Shown: positions 31,966 through 40,773, counted from the stretch's first letter. The stretch: DNA of 64,000 nucleotides from CAYXZQ01 sp963717515 (GCA_963717515.1 OY970338.1:930001-994000), one strand, 5' to 3'. Program-made: numbers and translations. Notes: generated by a model from the letters alone, not told the origin.

Positions 31966-32652
31966 ATGGCCATGCAGCCCATATCCCATATTCCTGGTCC
32001 GGGATTCCTTCATTCTCCCGGTTTCGGATTTGAATTCGAGCTCATCTATACACTTGTGATAATATTCTTCTGTTTTCTTGTATACTTCAGGACCAGGGAG
32101 ATATATGAGCTGACCAAGTACAAAGGCATACATTACTTCCGAAACGCATTCCTCTTCTTCGGGCTTGCCTATGCTGCTAGGCTTTTCTTCCACCTCTTCC
32201 AGCTCACGACGATAGCGTTTGATTTCTTCTTACCAAGGAGGTTGATGTTTCCCCTGAGCATAATCCCAGTCGGTTATCTAAGCACAATGGCGATATTCTA
32301 CCTCGCATACAGCACATCATGGAAGAGGATGAAGTACAGGAATTTCATCATCATCGCCAATATCGTTGCGCTTGCCATCTCAGCTATCGCATTCATGACA
32401 CGTTCCCCTGAGATACTTTCACTGATACAGCTCGGGCTTCTGATAGTGACAATAATCATCGGCATAAAAGAGCACAGAAAAAAATTTTCACAGGCCCGGG
32501 CACTGTACTGGCTCATAACCATCTTCTGGCTCATCAACCTCTTCGTGCTCAGCCCGGGATTCCATCCTTTCGAGATCAAGGCAGTGTTCCAGATAGTGTC
32601 GATAGGGGTGTTTGTCGCAATCTATTACAAAGTCAGGAAATGGGTAAAATGA
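31966..32652 (+). CDS. Seven-helix membrane protein, module copy 1
   Basis: A 228-residue protein with about seven membrane helices (LIYTLVIIFFCFLVYFRTREIY, then six more) and a short N-terminal tail. It overlaps the winged-helix gene by 4 bp (ATGA). The pair at 36860-35920 has the same architecture and order, and the helix-1 ends FRTREIYELT and FRIYKKTSQR are alike. It could be a membrane sensor that controls the coupled regulator. TATA-like tatttata and a GGTGAT site support the start. Confidence 0.75.
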   Translation: MAMQPISHIPGPGFLHSPGFGFEFELIYTLVIIFFCFLVYFRTREIYELTKYKGIHYFRNAFLFFGLAYAARLFFHLFQLTTIAFDFFLPRRLMFPLSIIPVGYLSTMAIFYLAYSTSWKRMKYRNFIIIANIVALAISAIAFMTRSPEILSLIQLGLLIVTIIIGIKEHRKKFSQARALYWLITIFWLINLFVLSPGFHPFEIKAVFQIVSIGVFVAIYYKVRKWVK

Positions 32653-32924
32653 CAAGGAAAAGGGACAGGCTTGAAGTCATCTATGATTTCGTGAAGATTG
32701 TGCAGGACAACAACAATTCCATCAGGCCGACTCCACTTCTCAGGAAATCAAACCTGTCATCCCAGAGCTTTGCCGAATACCTGGGGGAGCTGGTCGAGAA
32801 GGGGTTTGTCAAGGAAGTGCCTGACCGGAAAGGGAAGAAATACATCACGCTGACAGACAAGGGGTTCCGTCTCATCGAGAGATACAGCCTGATTAAGGGA
32901 TTCATCGACGAGTTCGAGCTTTGA
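32649..32924 (+). CDS. Winged-helix regulator, module copy 1
   Basis: A 91-residue winged-helix DNA-binding protein: MTRKRDRLEVIYDFVKIVQ, recognition part PTPLLRKSNLSSQSFAEYL, wing RKGKKYITLTDKGFRLIE. It resembles the archaeal HTH_45 type. The start at 32649, not 32640, is chosen because the paralogue at 36201 begins MTRKRERIEIIHD and both overlap the upstream membrane gene by 4 bp. The two are probably a coupled sensor-regulator pair. Confidence 0.85.
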   Translation: MTRKRDRLEVIYDFVKIVQDNNNSIRPTPLLRKSNLSSQSFAEYLGELVEKGFVKEVPDRKGKKYITLTDKGFRLIERYSLIKGFIDEFEL

Positions 32925-32948
32925 TCCCCGCTGATGCAAAGCCCATTA

Positions 32949-33188
32949 TCAGAATATCCCGGCCCCTTTGATGAGATGAACCCGGTTCTTCGTCATCTTA
33001 TATATTTCCTGCAGCTCCATCGGTGAGAAATCAATTATCCCGGACGAGTCTTTTCCCCTGAAGCAGACTGAAATGGACTCATTGCCCGGCTGGAGAAAAT
33101 CCTCATTTATCAGTATCTCCTTTATCTCCCCTCCAGACTCGACCCTTATCGATCCATCCTTGTTTGATTTTCTTAATTTGATATGCAT
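32949..33188 (-). CDS. Hypothetical protein, 79 aa
   Basis: A small soluble, beta-rich protein (MHIKLRKSNKDGSIRVESGG) of unknown function. A GGGGGTG ribosome binding site lies 6 bp before the ATG at 33188; an ATG at 33191 and a GTG at 33197 are also in frame. A perfect 17-bp palindrome and a TATA-like tttttaaat sequence lie upstream, so it looks like a regulated single gene. Confidence 0.6.
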   Translation of the reverse strand: MHIKLRKSNKDGSIRVESGGEIKEILINEDFLQPGNESISVCFRGKDSSGIIDFSPMELQEIYKMTKNRVHLIKGAGIF

Positions 33189-33219
33189 CATGAGCACCCC
33201 CTGGCAAACCAGTATCTAT

Positions 33220-33236
33220 TATGTAATAGTTACATA
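33220..33236 (-). promoter_or_regulatory. 17-bp palindrome before the 79-aa gene
   Basis: TATGTAA-TAG-TTACATA is a perfect 7-3-7 palindrome. It lies between the TATA-like sequence (33245-33254) and the start codon, on top of the predicted TSS near 33222. It is a strong candidate repressor site. Confidence 0.5.
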
Positions 33237-33390
33237 TGCTGAAGTTTTTAAATGTTTCTTTTAAGACTCCAGCATCGACGGGATATGCACGGGAAATACT
33301 CCATTTTAGGAATCGAGGCATTATGCAGAGGCACCTTGGCATGATGTCAATATCAAAGACTTTTTAAATTCTTGAACTTTTTTTGCACAA

Positions 33391-35280
33391 ATGGAATACA
33401 AAGGATTCACATTAGACAGGTTCCAGGAAGATTCGATAAAGGCTGTGGACAACGGCCATTCTGTTGTAGTCTCAGCACCGACAGGCTCAGGAAAGACCCT
33501 GATTGCCGACTACATAATCAACAAGTACCTCAAAGAGGGCATTAGGGTCATCTACACTGCGCCGATAAAGGCACTATCCAACCAGAAATACAAGGAATTC
33601 TCTACTGATTACGGCAAAGACAGCATAGGCCTCCTCACAGGCGACATCGTCATCAACCCAGGCGCTCCGGTGCTGATAATGACGACAGAAATCTACAGGA
33701 ACATGGCCCTCATCAACGATCCGATGCTCGATACTGTGAAATATGTCGTGTTCGACGAGATCCACTTCATCAACGACATCGAGAGGGGGTATGTCTGGGA
33801 AGAGTCCATCATTTTCTCAAAAGAGCACGTGAGGTTCCTCTGCCTCTCAGCGACAATCCCCAATGCAGATGAGTTTGCCAGGTGGATAAAGAAGACCAAG
33901 AAGCATCCTGTGGAGGTTGTCAGGTATGACAAGAGGCATGTGCCCCTGTTCAGGTATTTCTATGACACAGAGCTCGGCATATGCACGCTGGAGGACATAA
34001 AAGATGTCAACGACATCCCTGAGTACCACAGGGGGAAAACGAGGAGACAGAGGATAAAGCCCCCTGATCATGTTGAGCTTGTCAGGGAGATAAAGGATAA
34101 GCTGCCGTGTTTCTTCTTCTATTTCTCAAGGATGGGCTGCCAGGATTCGGCGATTGAGCTTGCAAGGGCAAGGCTTTTCAGGATAGACCCTGCAATAGGA
34201 CCTATTGTCAGGAAGAAGCTGGAGAATTCGGCGCCTGAGATAAGGAACCTGAAATCCACAAGGCTCCTTCGGGAGACACTGCCGTACGGCATCGCATTCC
34301 ATCATGCAGGGCTCATCCCGCTCATAAAGGAGCTTGTCGAGGACCTGTTTTCACAAGGGCTTATCAAGGTCCTCTACACTACAGAGACATTCGCAGTGGG
34401 AATCAACATGCCTGCAAAGACTGTCGCTTTCCGCTCGCTTCGCAAGTTTGATGGCGCGAATTTCCGGTTCCTCAATTCAAAGGAATATTTCCAGATTGCA
34501 GGAAGGGCAGGCAGGCGGGGAATAGACAAGGAAGGTTTTGTATATTCGATGATAGACAGGCGGGATTTTGACTACGCAAAGCTCAAGAAGATGACTGACA
34601 AGGATGTCGAACCAATCAGGTCGCAGTTCAGGCTCTCTGTCAACACAGTGCTGAACATTATAATGCAGCACAGCAGCGAAGAGATAGACAGGATACTGAG
34701 GATGAATTTTTTCACATTCCAGAAAGGCTCGTACAGCGCAGTCAAGAGATCCTTTGACAGCTCAAGAAAGAAGCTCATCAGGCTGGATTACATCAGGGAC
34801 GGCAGGTTGACTGAGAAGGGTGAGTTCTCCTCGAGGATCTATGCTGATGAGATAATAATAGGGGAGGTCTTCGGGACAGATTTCTATACCAGCCTCAATG
34901 AGTACCAGATGCTTCTAATCATAGCATGCCTCGCATACGAGTCCAGGGAAAAGACAAGGTTCTACAGCAGGTATCCGTCTGAATCCCTGAGCGACCTCAA
35001 GAAGAAGATTCATGCATCACCCAATATCGGCAGGGAGACACGGTTTCGGAACCTTAACAAGATTACTGCTCTCGTAGACCCGGCCTATCACGGCAAGGAC
35101 ATATTCGAGCTGATGAAGAACACGAACCTTGTCGAAGGCGACATAATCAGGCTCTTCCGCCAGATTCTCGACAGGCTGGCGCAGATTAGGCACGCGACAG
35201 GGGACGAGAGGCTCAAGCAGATGGCAGCAAGCTGCCAGGAAGTGATGATCGCTTCGCTTGCAGACGTAGATACGATATGA
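33391..35280 (+). CDS. Ski2/Mtr4-like DExH RNA helicase
   Basis: A 629-residue superfamily 2 helicase: motif I APTGSGKTLIA, motif Ia TAPIKALSNQKY, motif II FDEIHFIND (DEIH), motif III LSATIPN, motif V TETFAVGINMPA and motif VI QIAGRAGRRG. The QIAGRAGRRG form and overall layout fit Ski2/Mtr4-type RNA helicases; no rRNA-processing exosome gene is nearby. It ends before the accessory domains of the larger eukaryotic proteins. TATA-like tttttaaat about 27 bp upstream supports a leaderless start. Confidence 0.9.
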   Translation: MEYKGFTLDRFQEDSIKAVDNGHSVVVSAPTGSGKTLIADYIINKYLKEGIRVIYTAPIKALSNQKYKEFSTDYGKDSIGLLTGDIVINPGAPVLIMTTEIYRNMALINDPMLDTVKYVVFDEIHFINDIERGYVWEESIIFSKEHVRFLCLSATIPNADEFARWIKKTKKHPVEVVRYDKRHVPLFRYFYDTELGICTLEDIKDVNDIPEYHRGKTRRQRIKPPDHVELVREIKDKLPCFFFYFSRMGCQDSAIELARARLFRIDPAIGPIVRKKLENSAPEIRNLKSTRLLRETLPYGIAFHHAGLIPLIKELVEDLFSQGLIKVLYTTETFAVGINMPAKTVAFRSLRKFDGANFRFLNSKEYFQIAGRAGRRGIDKEGFVYSMIDRRDFDYAKLKKMTDKDVEPIRSQFRLSVNTVLNIIMQHSSEEIDRILRMNFFTFQKGSYSAVKRSFDSSRKKLIRLDYIRDGRLTEKGEFSSRIYADEIIIGEVFGTDFYTSLNEYQMLLIIACLAYESREKTRFYSRYPSESLSDLKKKIHASPNIGRETRFRNLNKITALVDPAYHGKDIFELMKNTNLVEGDIIRLFRQILDRLAQIRHATGDERLKQMAASCQEVMIASLADVDTI

Positions 35281-35291
35281 GAACAAGACCC

Positions 35292-35852
35292 TTATTTCTT
35301 GCCTTTGACTGAATCCCTTATGCTCTTGATGATGTCCATTATCATCCCTCTGAACTCATCGCCAATGTCATGCCAGCCGGGATCAGCATGTTCCCTTCCA
35401 GCCTTCTCTTTCGGTCTTCTTGTCTTGCGATACCTTGGTGTGGGTATGAAGACCTTGACAAACCCGACAATGAGAACTATGAAGAACACGAGCACTGCAA
35501 AGAAATATCTCAGGCTGATGAGCGGGTAAAGGTCTGCCCCTGTGACGCCCTGTATCATGAGAAACAGCCTGAACAGGAATATCACCAACAGGAAACCCCC
35601 TACTGCATTGAACAGGGGGTAGGGAAGGTTGAACGGGAGGAACAGGACATAGAACAGCTCTGCTATGAAAAAAAAGATGGAAAACGCGATGATGAGCCCC
35701 AGATTGCTGTTCAGGAATGAAAGAACCGCAATCACAGACTTGTTAGAGGAATTGCCGAGGAAGATGTCTGCAAGGGCAAGCATTACCAGGAACAGCAGGA
35801 ACCCGCCTATGTTCGAGAGAACCACCCACAGGACGCTTTTCTTCCTTCTCAT
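35292..35852 (-). CDS. Four- to five-helix membrane protein
   Basis: A 186-residue protein with about four or five hydrophobic helices (for example VVLSNIGGFLLFLVMLALAD; YPLFNAVGGFLLVIFLFRLF) and a C-terminal charged cytoplasmic tail (TPRYRKTRRPKEKAGREH, then a helix GMIMDIIKSIRDSVKGKK). I recognise no family. It is convergent with the helicase gene with only 11 bp between stops. Confidence 0.7.
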   Translation of the reverse strand: MRRKKSVLWVVLSNIGGFLLFLVMLALADIFLGNSSNKSVIAVLSFLNSNLGLIIAFSIFFFIAELFYVLFLPFNLPYPLFNAVGGFLLVIFLFRLFLMIQGVTGADLYPLISLRYFFAVLVFFIVLIVGFVKVFIPTPRYRKTRRPKEKAGREHADPGWHDIGDEFRGMIMDIIKSIRDSVKGKK

Positions 35853-35919
35853 CTTCGAGTAAGAATGATTGGCATGACTTGTTTAAATAATTTTCTGAAA
35901 AGAATAAATAATATCGCCA

Positions 35920-36201
35920 TCACTCATCAAGGCCGTAGCTCTCGATGAATGACCTTATGACATCGAAATCCTCCAGATAGCTGTGCCCTTTCACAGTCAA
36001 TGCATATGACCTGTTGTCCTTCTTGTCCGTCTCCTCTTCGATGAAGCCCTTGTCGATGAGGTCTGAAAGATATTCCCTGAGCATCTGCGATGAGAGGTTC
36101 GACCTGTAGAGTATGTGTGTCGGCCTCGCATTTCCACGCCTGTCCTGGACTGCTTTCAGTATATCATGGATTATCTCAATCCTCTCCCTTTTTCTGGTCA
36201 T
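35920..36201 (-). CDS. Winged-helix regulator, module copy 2
   Basis: A 93-residue paralogue of the regulator at 32649: MTRKRERIEIIHDILKAVQ, THILYRSNLSSQMLREYL, NRSYALTVKGHSYLEDF. The recognition-helix region differs (LSSQMLREYLSDL versus LSSQSFAEYLGEL), so targets may differ. It overlaps the upstream seven-helix membrane gene by 4 bp (ATGA). Confidence 0.85.
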   Translation of the reverse strand: MTRKRERIEIIHDILKAVQDRRGNARPTHILYRSNLSSQMLREYLSDLIDKGFIEEETDKKDNRSYALTVKGHSYLEDFDVIRSFIESYGLDE

Positions 36202-36860
36202 TGTCTTTGCACCAGGTAAAAATTGATCAGGATGAACGCATAAGCGACAAACTCAAGCACATGACCAATCACATAGAACAGCTGGTGATTGACAGATATC
36301 AGGAAATGAAAGTTCCCGATAAGCAGGAATATGAATGCCAGGGCAACCAGCAATGTCTTTGCCTGCTTGTTCCTGAGGTAATTGAGGATGAAATGCCAGG
36401 ATATGAAGGCAAGAAATATTGTAGATACCATGTAGAACATGTACAATGTGTCCTCATTGAAAAGAATTGCAGCAAGAGAGATTATGATGAGGAACCAGAG
36501 AAGCCTGAGCCTCCTGTCCTTGAGCGTCGCATATAGAAGGATTGACAGGCCGATCGTCATGAACACTATATGGGTCAGGATCCCGATGTATTCAAAACCT
36601 GCGACTGATGTAAGTTTCTCGACAACAGGCATCTGCCCGTTGAGATACGTCACTATGAAATAATTCAGGACAGACTCGATAAAATACGAAAGCGATATCA
36701 GCAGGAATGAGAACCCGAAAAGCCTTACCAGCCTCTGAGATGTCTTCTTGTAAATCCTGAATGCAAACAGTGAGACGACTAATGATATCACTGCGAATGC
36801 CAGCTCAAAACCGGCATCATACCCATAGAACCATTCAGGCGAAAGATAGGAATATATCAT
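36198..36860 (-). CDS. Seven-helix membrane protein, module copy 2
   Basis: A 220-residue protein with about seven membrane helices, the second copy of the membrane-plus-winged-helix module. Segments include FELAFAVISLVVSLFAFRIY and ISLSYFIESVLNYFIV. Sequence similarity to copy 1 is weak in the loops but the helix count, size, gene order and 4-bp overlap match. TATA-like tttaaaaat about 28 bp before the ATG suggests leaderless transcription. Confidence 0.75.
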   Translation of the reverse strand: MIYSYLSPEWFYGYDAGFELAFAVISLVVSLFAFRIYKKTSQRLVRLFGFSFLLISLSYFIESVLNYFIVTYLNGQMPVVEKLTSVAGFEYIGILTHIVFMTIGLSILLYATLKDRRLRLLWFLIIISLAAILFNEDTLYMFYMVSTIFLAFISWHFILNYLRNKQAKTLLVALAFIFLLIGNFHFLISVNHQLFYVIGHVLEFVAYAFILINFYLVQRQ

Positions 36861-36934
36861 GTGACAGGGGCTTGAAAATTGATTTTTAAATTTTATGGAA
36901 GACTAATCAGATTAATCCTTCTTTTAGTATATAA

Positions 36935-37009
36935 ATGAGCAGGGCATTCCACAACCAAGCAAAGAAGGAAGTCGACGGAACCTTCAAAGGATTCCCGAAG
37001 ATTTCCTAA
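36935..37009 (+). CDS. Micro-ORF, 24 aa, first of a small-protein operon
   Basis: ATG at 36935 opens 24 codons (MSRAFHNQAKKEVDGTFKGF, then PKIS). It lies just after the TATA-like tagtatataaat and would be almost leaderless in frame only if transcription starts near it. It precedes the 37-residue ORF by 18 bp. It may be a leader peptide; evidence is weak. Confidence 0.3.
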   Translation: MSRAFHNQAKKEVDGTFKGFPKIS

Positions 37010-37027
37010 AAACGGAGGTGCAAAAGA

Positions 37028-37141
37028 ATGGAAAATGTGGAAAAGATCAGGAGGATGCTCGGCCTGGACATGATAGCCCAGGTCTATCCCAGCGAGGGAG
37101 ATCGGACCCTGATAATAAGGAGAGAGGAGGTGGGAATATGA
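37028..37141 (+). CDS. Small protein, 37 aa
   Basis: A strong Shine-Dalgarno sequence CGGAGGTG (37012-37019) sits 8 bp before the ATG. The product (MENVEKIRRMLGLDMIAQVY, ending IIRREEVGI) is short, charged and partly helical. Its stop overlaps the next start as ATATGA, so the two are translationally coupled. No family is recognised. Confidence 0.45.
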   Translation: MENVEKIRRMLGLDMIAQVYPSEGDRTLIIRREEVGI

Positions 37142-37347
37142 GCCCGATGGATAGCATGAAGAAGATGCTGATGCTCAAGGAGATGAGGGCATCTGTCTGG
37201 GAGCAGCACAGGGAAGTGGCTGAGCTCAAGGAGCTGGAAGAAGAGATGAAAGACAACGAACATATCATGATAGGGGATATGTTCAGGTGGCAGAAAAGCA
37301 AGCAGGGCAATTTCCTTATAATGGAAAACCAGCCCGCATCAATGTGA
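37138..37347 (+). CDS. Small helical protein, 69 aa, Met-rich
   Basis: ATG at 37138 overlaps the previous stop by 4 bp; the ribosome binding site GAGGAGGTGGG (37124-37134) lies inside the upstream ORF. The product is helical and rich in Met and Glu (MSPMDSMKKMLMLKEMRASV, ELEEEMKDNEHIMIGDM). Methionine richness suggests metal (copper) binding, which is inference only. An upstream in-frame ATG at 37018 is not preferred. Confidence 0.5.
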   Translation: MSPMDSMKKMLMLKEMRASVWEQHREVAELKELEEEMKDNEHIMIGDMFRWQKSKQGNFLIMENQPASM

Positions 37348-37358
37348 GGTGATGGAAG

Positions 37359-37574
37359 ATGAAAGAAAAGATGGCAATGATCGGAATCATGGCAGCGCTC
37401 ATCATCAGCATGATCGGCGCAGTGTATGCGCACGGCACAAGTGATGAGGATTATGGATACGGAATGATGGACACCTACGGGATGATGGGAAGCCAGGTAT
37501 ATAATGATATGGACGATATGCAGAACGACATGATGACAGTGCCTGTTCCAGGCACTTGTGATAATTTCTTTTAA
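37359..37574 (+). CDS. Secreted Met/Asp-rich small protein
   Basis: A 71-residue exported protein: signal peptide residues 1-24 (MKEKMAMIGIMAALIISMIG, cleaved near YA|HG). The mature part is short and very rich in Met, Asp, Tyr and Gly (GYGMMDTYGMMGSQVY), a composition like periplasmic copper-binding proteins. Ribosome binding site GAGGTGATG precedes it. It closes the operon of small proteins. Confidence 0.6.
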   Translation: MKEKMAMIGIMAALIISMIGAVYAHGTSDEDYGYGMMDTYGMMGSQVYNDMDDMQNDMMTVPVPGTCDNFF

Positions 37575-37624
37575 TACATATCAATGCAATCAAGTAAGGA
37601 CTATATCCATGGGGTGAGCTGCAA

Positions 37625-37996
37625 ATGAAAATCTCAAATGATGTTGACAAGACCATTGAAGATACCAAGAAAATTGAAGAGTATTCCAATCATTATGATT
37701 TCGACAGGGTTGATGTCGAGGCAATGAAGCTTATCAATTACAAGCTCAGAGCGCAGCCAGGGCAGACTATTGACGAATTCTTTGAAAATTCAGGAGATTA
37801 TCCTGACGGGGTGATATTTTTTGACATGTCTCACCTGATTTTTGACCATATCCCGACCGATAGCTTCAAGAATATCTTACATCTGAGGCCAGAGAGCTAT
37901 CAAAGATTACACAATGACCCTGGCTACAGAAACAAGATGTACGAGAAACTGATCTTTGAAATCGCTCCACAGGCAGGAATTGTATACGGTTCCTAA
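37625..37996 (+). CDS. Hypothetical protein, 123 aa
   Basis: A soluble alpha/beta protein (MKISNDVDKTIEDTKKIEEY) that I do not recognise; it is rich in Asp and Glu. Ribosome binding site GGGGTGAG lies 7 bp before the ATG. It could be the last gene of the small-protein transcript or stand alone. Confidence 0.55.
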   Translation: MKISNDVDKTIEDTKKIEEYSNHYDFDRVDVEAMKLINYKLRAQPGQTIDEFFENSGDYPDGVIFFDMSHLIFDHIPTDSFKNILHLRPESYQRLHNDPGYRNKMYEKLIFEIAPQAGIVYGS

Positions 37997-38029
37997 AATT
38001 TTATAAAATATCACTGCATCCTGCATCAG

Positions 38030-39007
38030 ATGGAACTGATTCATACAAAGGACATACTGGATAACGAGGACCTGCTTGCAGAAGAGTTCAGAAAGACATT
38101 CTCAGAAGGCGATTCTGTCGCTGTCAAGCTCCATTACGGCGAGCTCGGAAACCCGACAAGCCTGAAGCCGATATACGCAAGGACAGTCGTTTCAGCGCTG
38201 AAAAAGGCAGGTGCAAAACCATTCCTCTTCGACAGCTCGACGATGTATGACGGGCACAGGGGAAACCCTGACAAGCACAGGGACAATGCTGAGAAGCAGG
38301 GCTTCGCAGAAGAGACAGTAGGCTGCCCGCTCGTGTTCACCGATGATATTGTCACGGTAAAGACTGAAACCCTTGATGCAGAGGTCTGCAAGCCGCTGCT
38401 CGATGCTGACGGCATGGTGGTTCTTACGCATGTCAAAGGCCACCCGTGCACAGGATTCGGCGGCGCAATCAAGAACCTCGGCATGGGAGGGCTCTCCAGC
38501 AAGACCAAGAAGGAGATCCACATGCTCGCAGGTGTAGAATACATAGGCGGATGTTCCGCGTGCGGGCTCTGTGAGACGATATGCCCGGGCAACATCAAGG
38601 TGACAGACCACCCCGAGGTGAACATGTGCCTGGGGTGCAATGTCTGCTACATGCACTGCCCGCAGGAGGCTTTCAGGATAAAGGTAAAATCGTTCGATAC
38701 CCTAATCTCAGAAGGCGCTTCTGCTGTGATAAGGAACATGGAGAAGGTCTACTACATAAATGTCATGAAAGACATAACTGAGAAATGCGACTGCCTCTCA
38801 AATCCAGGGAAGATAATCGCGCCGGATGCTGGATCCCTCCTTGGAAAAGATATCGTGGCGATCGACCGGGCATCCCATGACATCATCATGAAAAACACCG
38901 GGAAAGACATATTCAAGGCCACCCATCATAAGTCAGCGCTTGGCCATATCAAAGAGGCTGAAAGGCTCAGCATGGGCAGCCAGAAGTATTCTCTCCAGGA
39001 GGCATGA
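38030..39007 (+). CDS. DUF362 protein with two 4Fe-4S clusters
   Basis: A 325-residue protein with an N-terminal DUF362 domain (AVKLHYGELGNPTSLKP; VVLTHVKGHPCTGFGGAIKN) and an inserted ferredoxin domain with CSACGLCETICPG and CLGCNVCYMHCP, giving two 4Fe-4S clusters. Such proteins are thought to act in redox reactions; the substrate is not known. TATA-like tttataaa at about 37999-38006 lies 27 bp before the ATG. tatD follows after 1 bp. Confidence 0.93.
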   Translation: MELIHTKDILDNEDLLAEEFRKTFSEGDSVAVKLHYGELGNPTSLKPIYARTVVSALKKAGAKPFLFDSSTMYDGHRGNPDKHRDNAEKQGFAEETVGCPLVFTDDIVTVKTETLDAEVCKPLLDADGMVVLTHVKGHPCTGFGGAIKNLGMGGLSSKTKKEIHMLAGVEYIGGCSACGLCETICPGNIKVTDHPEVNMCLGCNVCYMHCPQEAFRIKVKSFDTLISEGASAVIRNMEKVYYINVMKDITEKCDCLSNPGKIIAPDAGSLLGKDIVAIDRASHDIIMKNTGKDIFKATHHKSALGHIKEAERLSMGSQKYSLQEA

Positions 39008-39008
39008 C

Positions 39009-39761
39009 ATGTTCATCGACCTCCATGCTCACCTGGACCTCATAAAAGATATCGACAAGGCTCTCAGAGATGCAGAAAAGGCAGGGGTGAGCGTCATCCT
39101 TGCCTCAGGCATCCACCCCAAGTCAAACCGCATGACCCTGGAGCTTGCAAAGAAACATGAAATGGTCAGGGCAAGTGTCGGCCTCTATCCAATCGACGCC
39201 CTCAAGACTGAGATATCTCCTGAGAGATACAGTGTCGACGTGGATGCAGAGATCAGGTTCATCAGGGAGAACAGGGACAACATCTCTGCAATCGGAGAGA
39301 TAGGGCTTGATTACAAGACAGGGAAGGACAGGAATGAACAGGAAAAACTGTTTTGCAGGATGCTCGACCTTGCAGCAGAGCTTGACAAGCCTGTGATAAT
39401 CCATTCGAGAAAAGCTGAGGCTGATGCGCTCAGCATATTGAAGGGTTATGATCTGAAGGTCATCCTGCACTGCTTCTCAGGCAAGAAAAAGCTTGTCGAG
39501 AAGGCAATCATCAGGGGATATCTTTTCACGGTGCCGACAATCATCGTCAAAAGCGAGCAGTTCCAGCACCTCGCTCATACGGCCCCCCTGAACCAGCTCT
39601 TCTGCGAGACAGACTCGCCTTTCATGAGCCCGTTTGAAGGGAAGAAGAACGAGCCTGCATTCGTCGTCGAATCATACAAAAAGATTGCTGATATCAGGGG
39701 CTTGGACCTGACTGAAGTGAAAAACATCATCTACAGCAACTGGCAGAGAGTCTTCTTATGA
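39009..39761 (+). CDS. TatD family metal-dependent hydrolase
   Basis: A 250-residue TIM-barrel DNase/hydrolase. N-terminal metal site FIDLHAHLDL, then SAIGEIGLDYKTG, PVIIHSRKAEADAL, VILHCFSGKK and FCETDSPFM (catalytic Asp). TatD proteins are 3'-5' exonucleases involved in DNA repair or quality control. The start at 39009 gives the normal N-terminus; the frame is open upstream into the DUF362 gene. Confidence 0.92.
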   Translation: MFIDLHAHLDLIKDIDKALRDAEKAGVSVILASGIHPKSNRMTLELAKKHEMVRASVGLYPIDALKTEISPERYSVDVDAEIRFIRENRDNISAIGEIGLDYKTGKDRNEQEKLFCRMLDLAAELDKPVIIHSRKAEADALSILKGYDLKVILHCFSGKKKLVEKAIIRGYLFTVPTIIVKSEQFQHLAHTAPLNQLFCETDSPFMSPFEGKKNEPAFVVESYKKIADIRGLDLTEVKNIIYSNWQRVFL

Positions 39762-39811
39762 CTGGAAAATTAAGAAAAAAGTTTATAAATGGCTGAGTCC
39801 AAGGACCAGTG

Positions 39812-40330
39812 ATGAGTTTTGAAAAAGAGATATTCAATGACATCTCTGAAGAAAAAAAAGAGATCCAGTTCATCGAGCAGCAGATAAGGATAATCGAGGA
39901 AAAGCTGCTTGACAGGGTACCGGACCACTTCTCCATGAGGGATGCAATCAATGCCTTTTTCGGCGCACTGACAATAGGCATCACATTCATCCTCAAGGGA
40001 GCGACAGTATCGACGGCTGTCGGACTTGACCTCCTTCATACAGAACTCATCATCGGCGCCACGCTCGCTATCCTCTTTGTCGAGATATATTTCATCGGCT
40101 ACAGCAGGGTGAAGAACAAGAGCCAGAGAAAGCTCGGCCAGTTCATGACAAAACGGCTGCTTAGCATGTATGCCATCACTGTTGTCATATCCTTTACACT
40201 TGTGTACCTTATGAACCTTGACCACAGCCCCTATGTCCATTCTTTCAGTGACGTGATGAAGATTGTCGTTGTCGTCGCATTCCCCTGCGCAATAGGTTCA
40301 GCGCTGCCGAGCCTCCTGAAGAAGTACTAA
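39812..40330 (+). CDS. DUF2391 membrane protein
   Basis: A 172-residue protein with an N-terminal coiled-coil helix (KEIQFIEQQIRIIEEKLLDR) and four membrane helices, one with INAFFGALTIGITFILKGA, as in DUF2391 proteins of archaea and cyanobacteria. The function is unknown. I use ATG 39812; the GTG at 39809 is adjacent. TATA-like tttataaa at 39781-39788 is about 27 bp upstream. Confidence 0.75.
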   Translation: MSFEKEIFNDISEEKKEIQFIEQQIRIIEEKLLDRVPDHFSMRDAINAFFGALTIGITFILKGATVSTAVGLDLLHTELIIGATLAILFVEIYFIGYSRVKNKSQRKLGQFMTKRLLSMYAITVVISFTLVYLMNLDHSPYVHSFSDVMKIVVVVAFPCAIGSALPSLLKKY

Positions 40331-40362
40331 GATTTTTATAGACAATACATTTTCTTCAGTGC

Positions 40363-40773
40363 ATGAAGTACAGATTTTTCGAGCACACTGCTGATGCCAA
40401 GTTCCGGGCATACGGCAAAGACCATGAGGAGGCATTCTCGAATGCAGCGCTTGCATTGTCCTCTATCATGATTGGGCATGAGAAGGTAAAGCCTAAGGAA
40501 GAAGTAAAAATCAATGTCGAGGGCAGCGATAAGAAGTCGCTGCTTTACAATTTCCTAGAGGAGCTTCTTTTTTTGCTTGATACCAAAGGCTTCCTCCTGC
40601 ACGATGTCAAGGAGCTCAGGATTGACGGGCTGAAGCTGAGTGCGGTGCTTTCTGGTGATACTGATATTGGAAAGTATGCAGTCAATGGGGATGTCAAGGC
40701 TGTGACCTACAACCAGATGGAGATATCTGAACAGAAGGGGAAGTGCATGGTGCAGGTCGTAGTCGACATATGA
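40363..40773 (+). CDS. Archease
   Basis: A 136-residue archease: FEHTADAKFRAYG, NFLEELLFLLDTKGFL and ending KGKCMVQVVVDI. It speeds multiple-turnover RNA ligation by RtcB by helping load GTP and metal. The neighbour after 49 bp is rtcB, in the same direction. TATA-like ttttata about 26 bp before the ATG. Confidence 0.95.
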   Translation: MKYRFFEHTADAKFRAYGKDHEEAFSNAALALSSIMIGHEKVKPKEEVKINVEGSDKKSLLYNFLEELLFLLDTKGFLLHDVKELRIDGLKLSAVLSGDTDIGKYAVNGDVKAVTYNQMEISEQKGKCMVQVVVDI

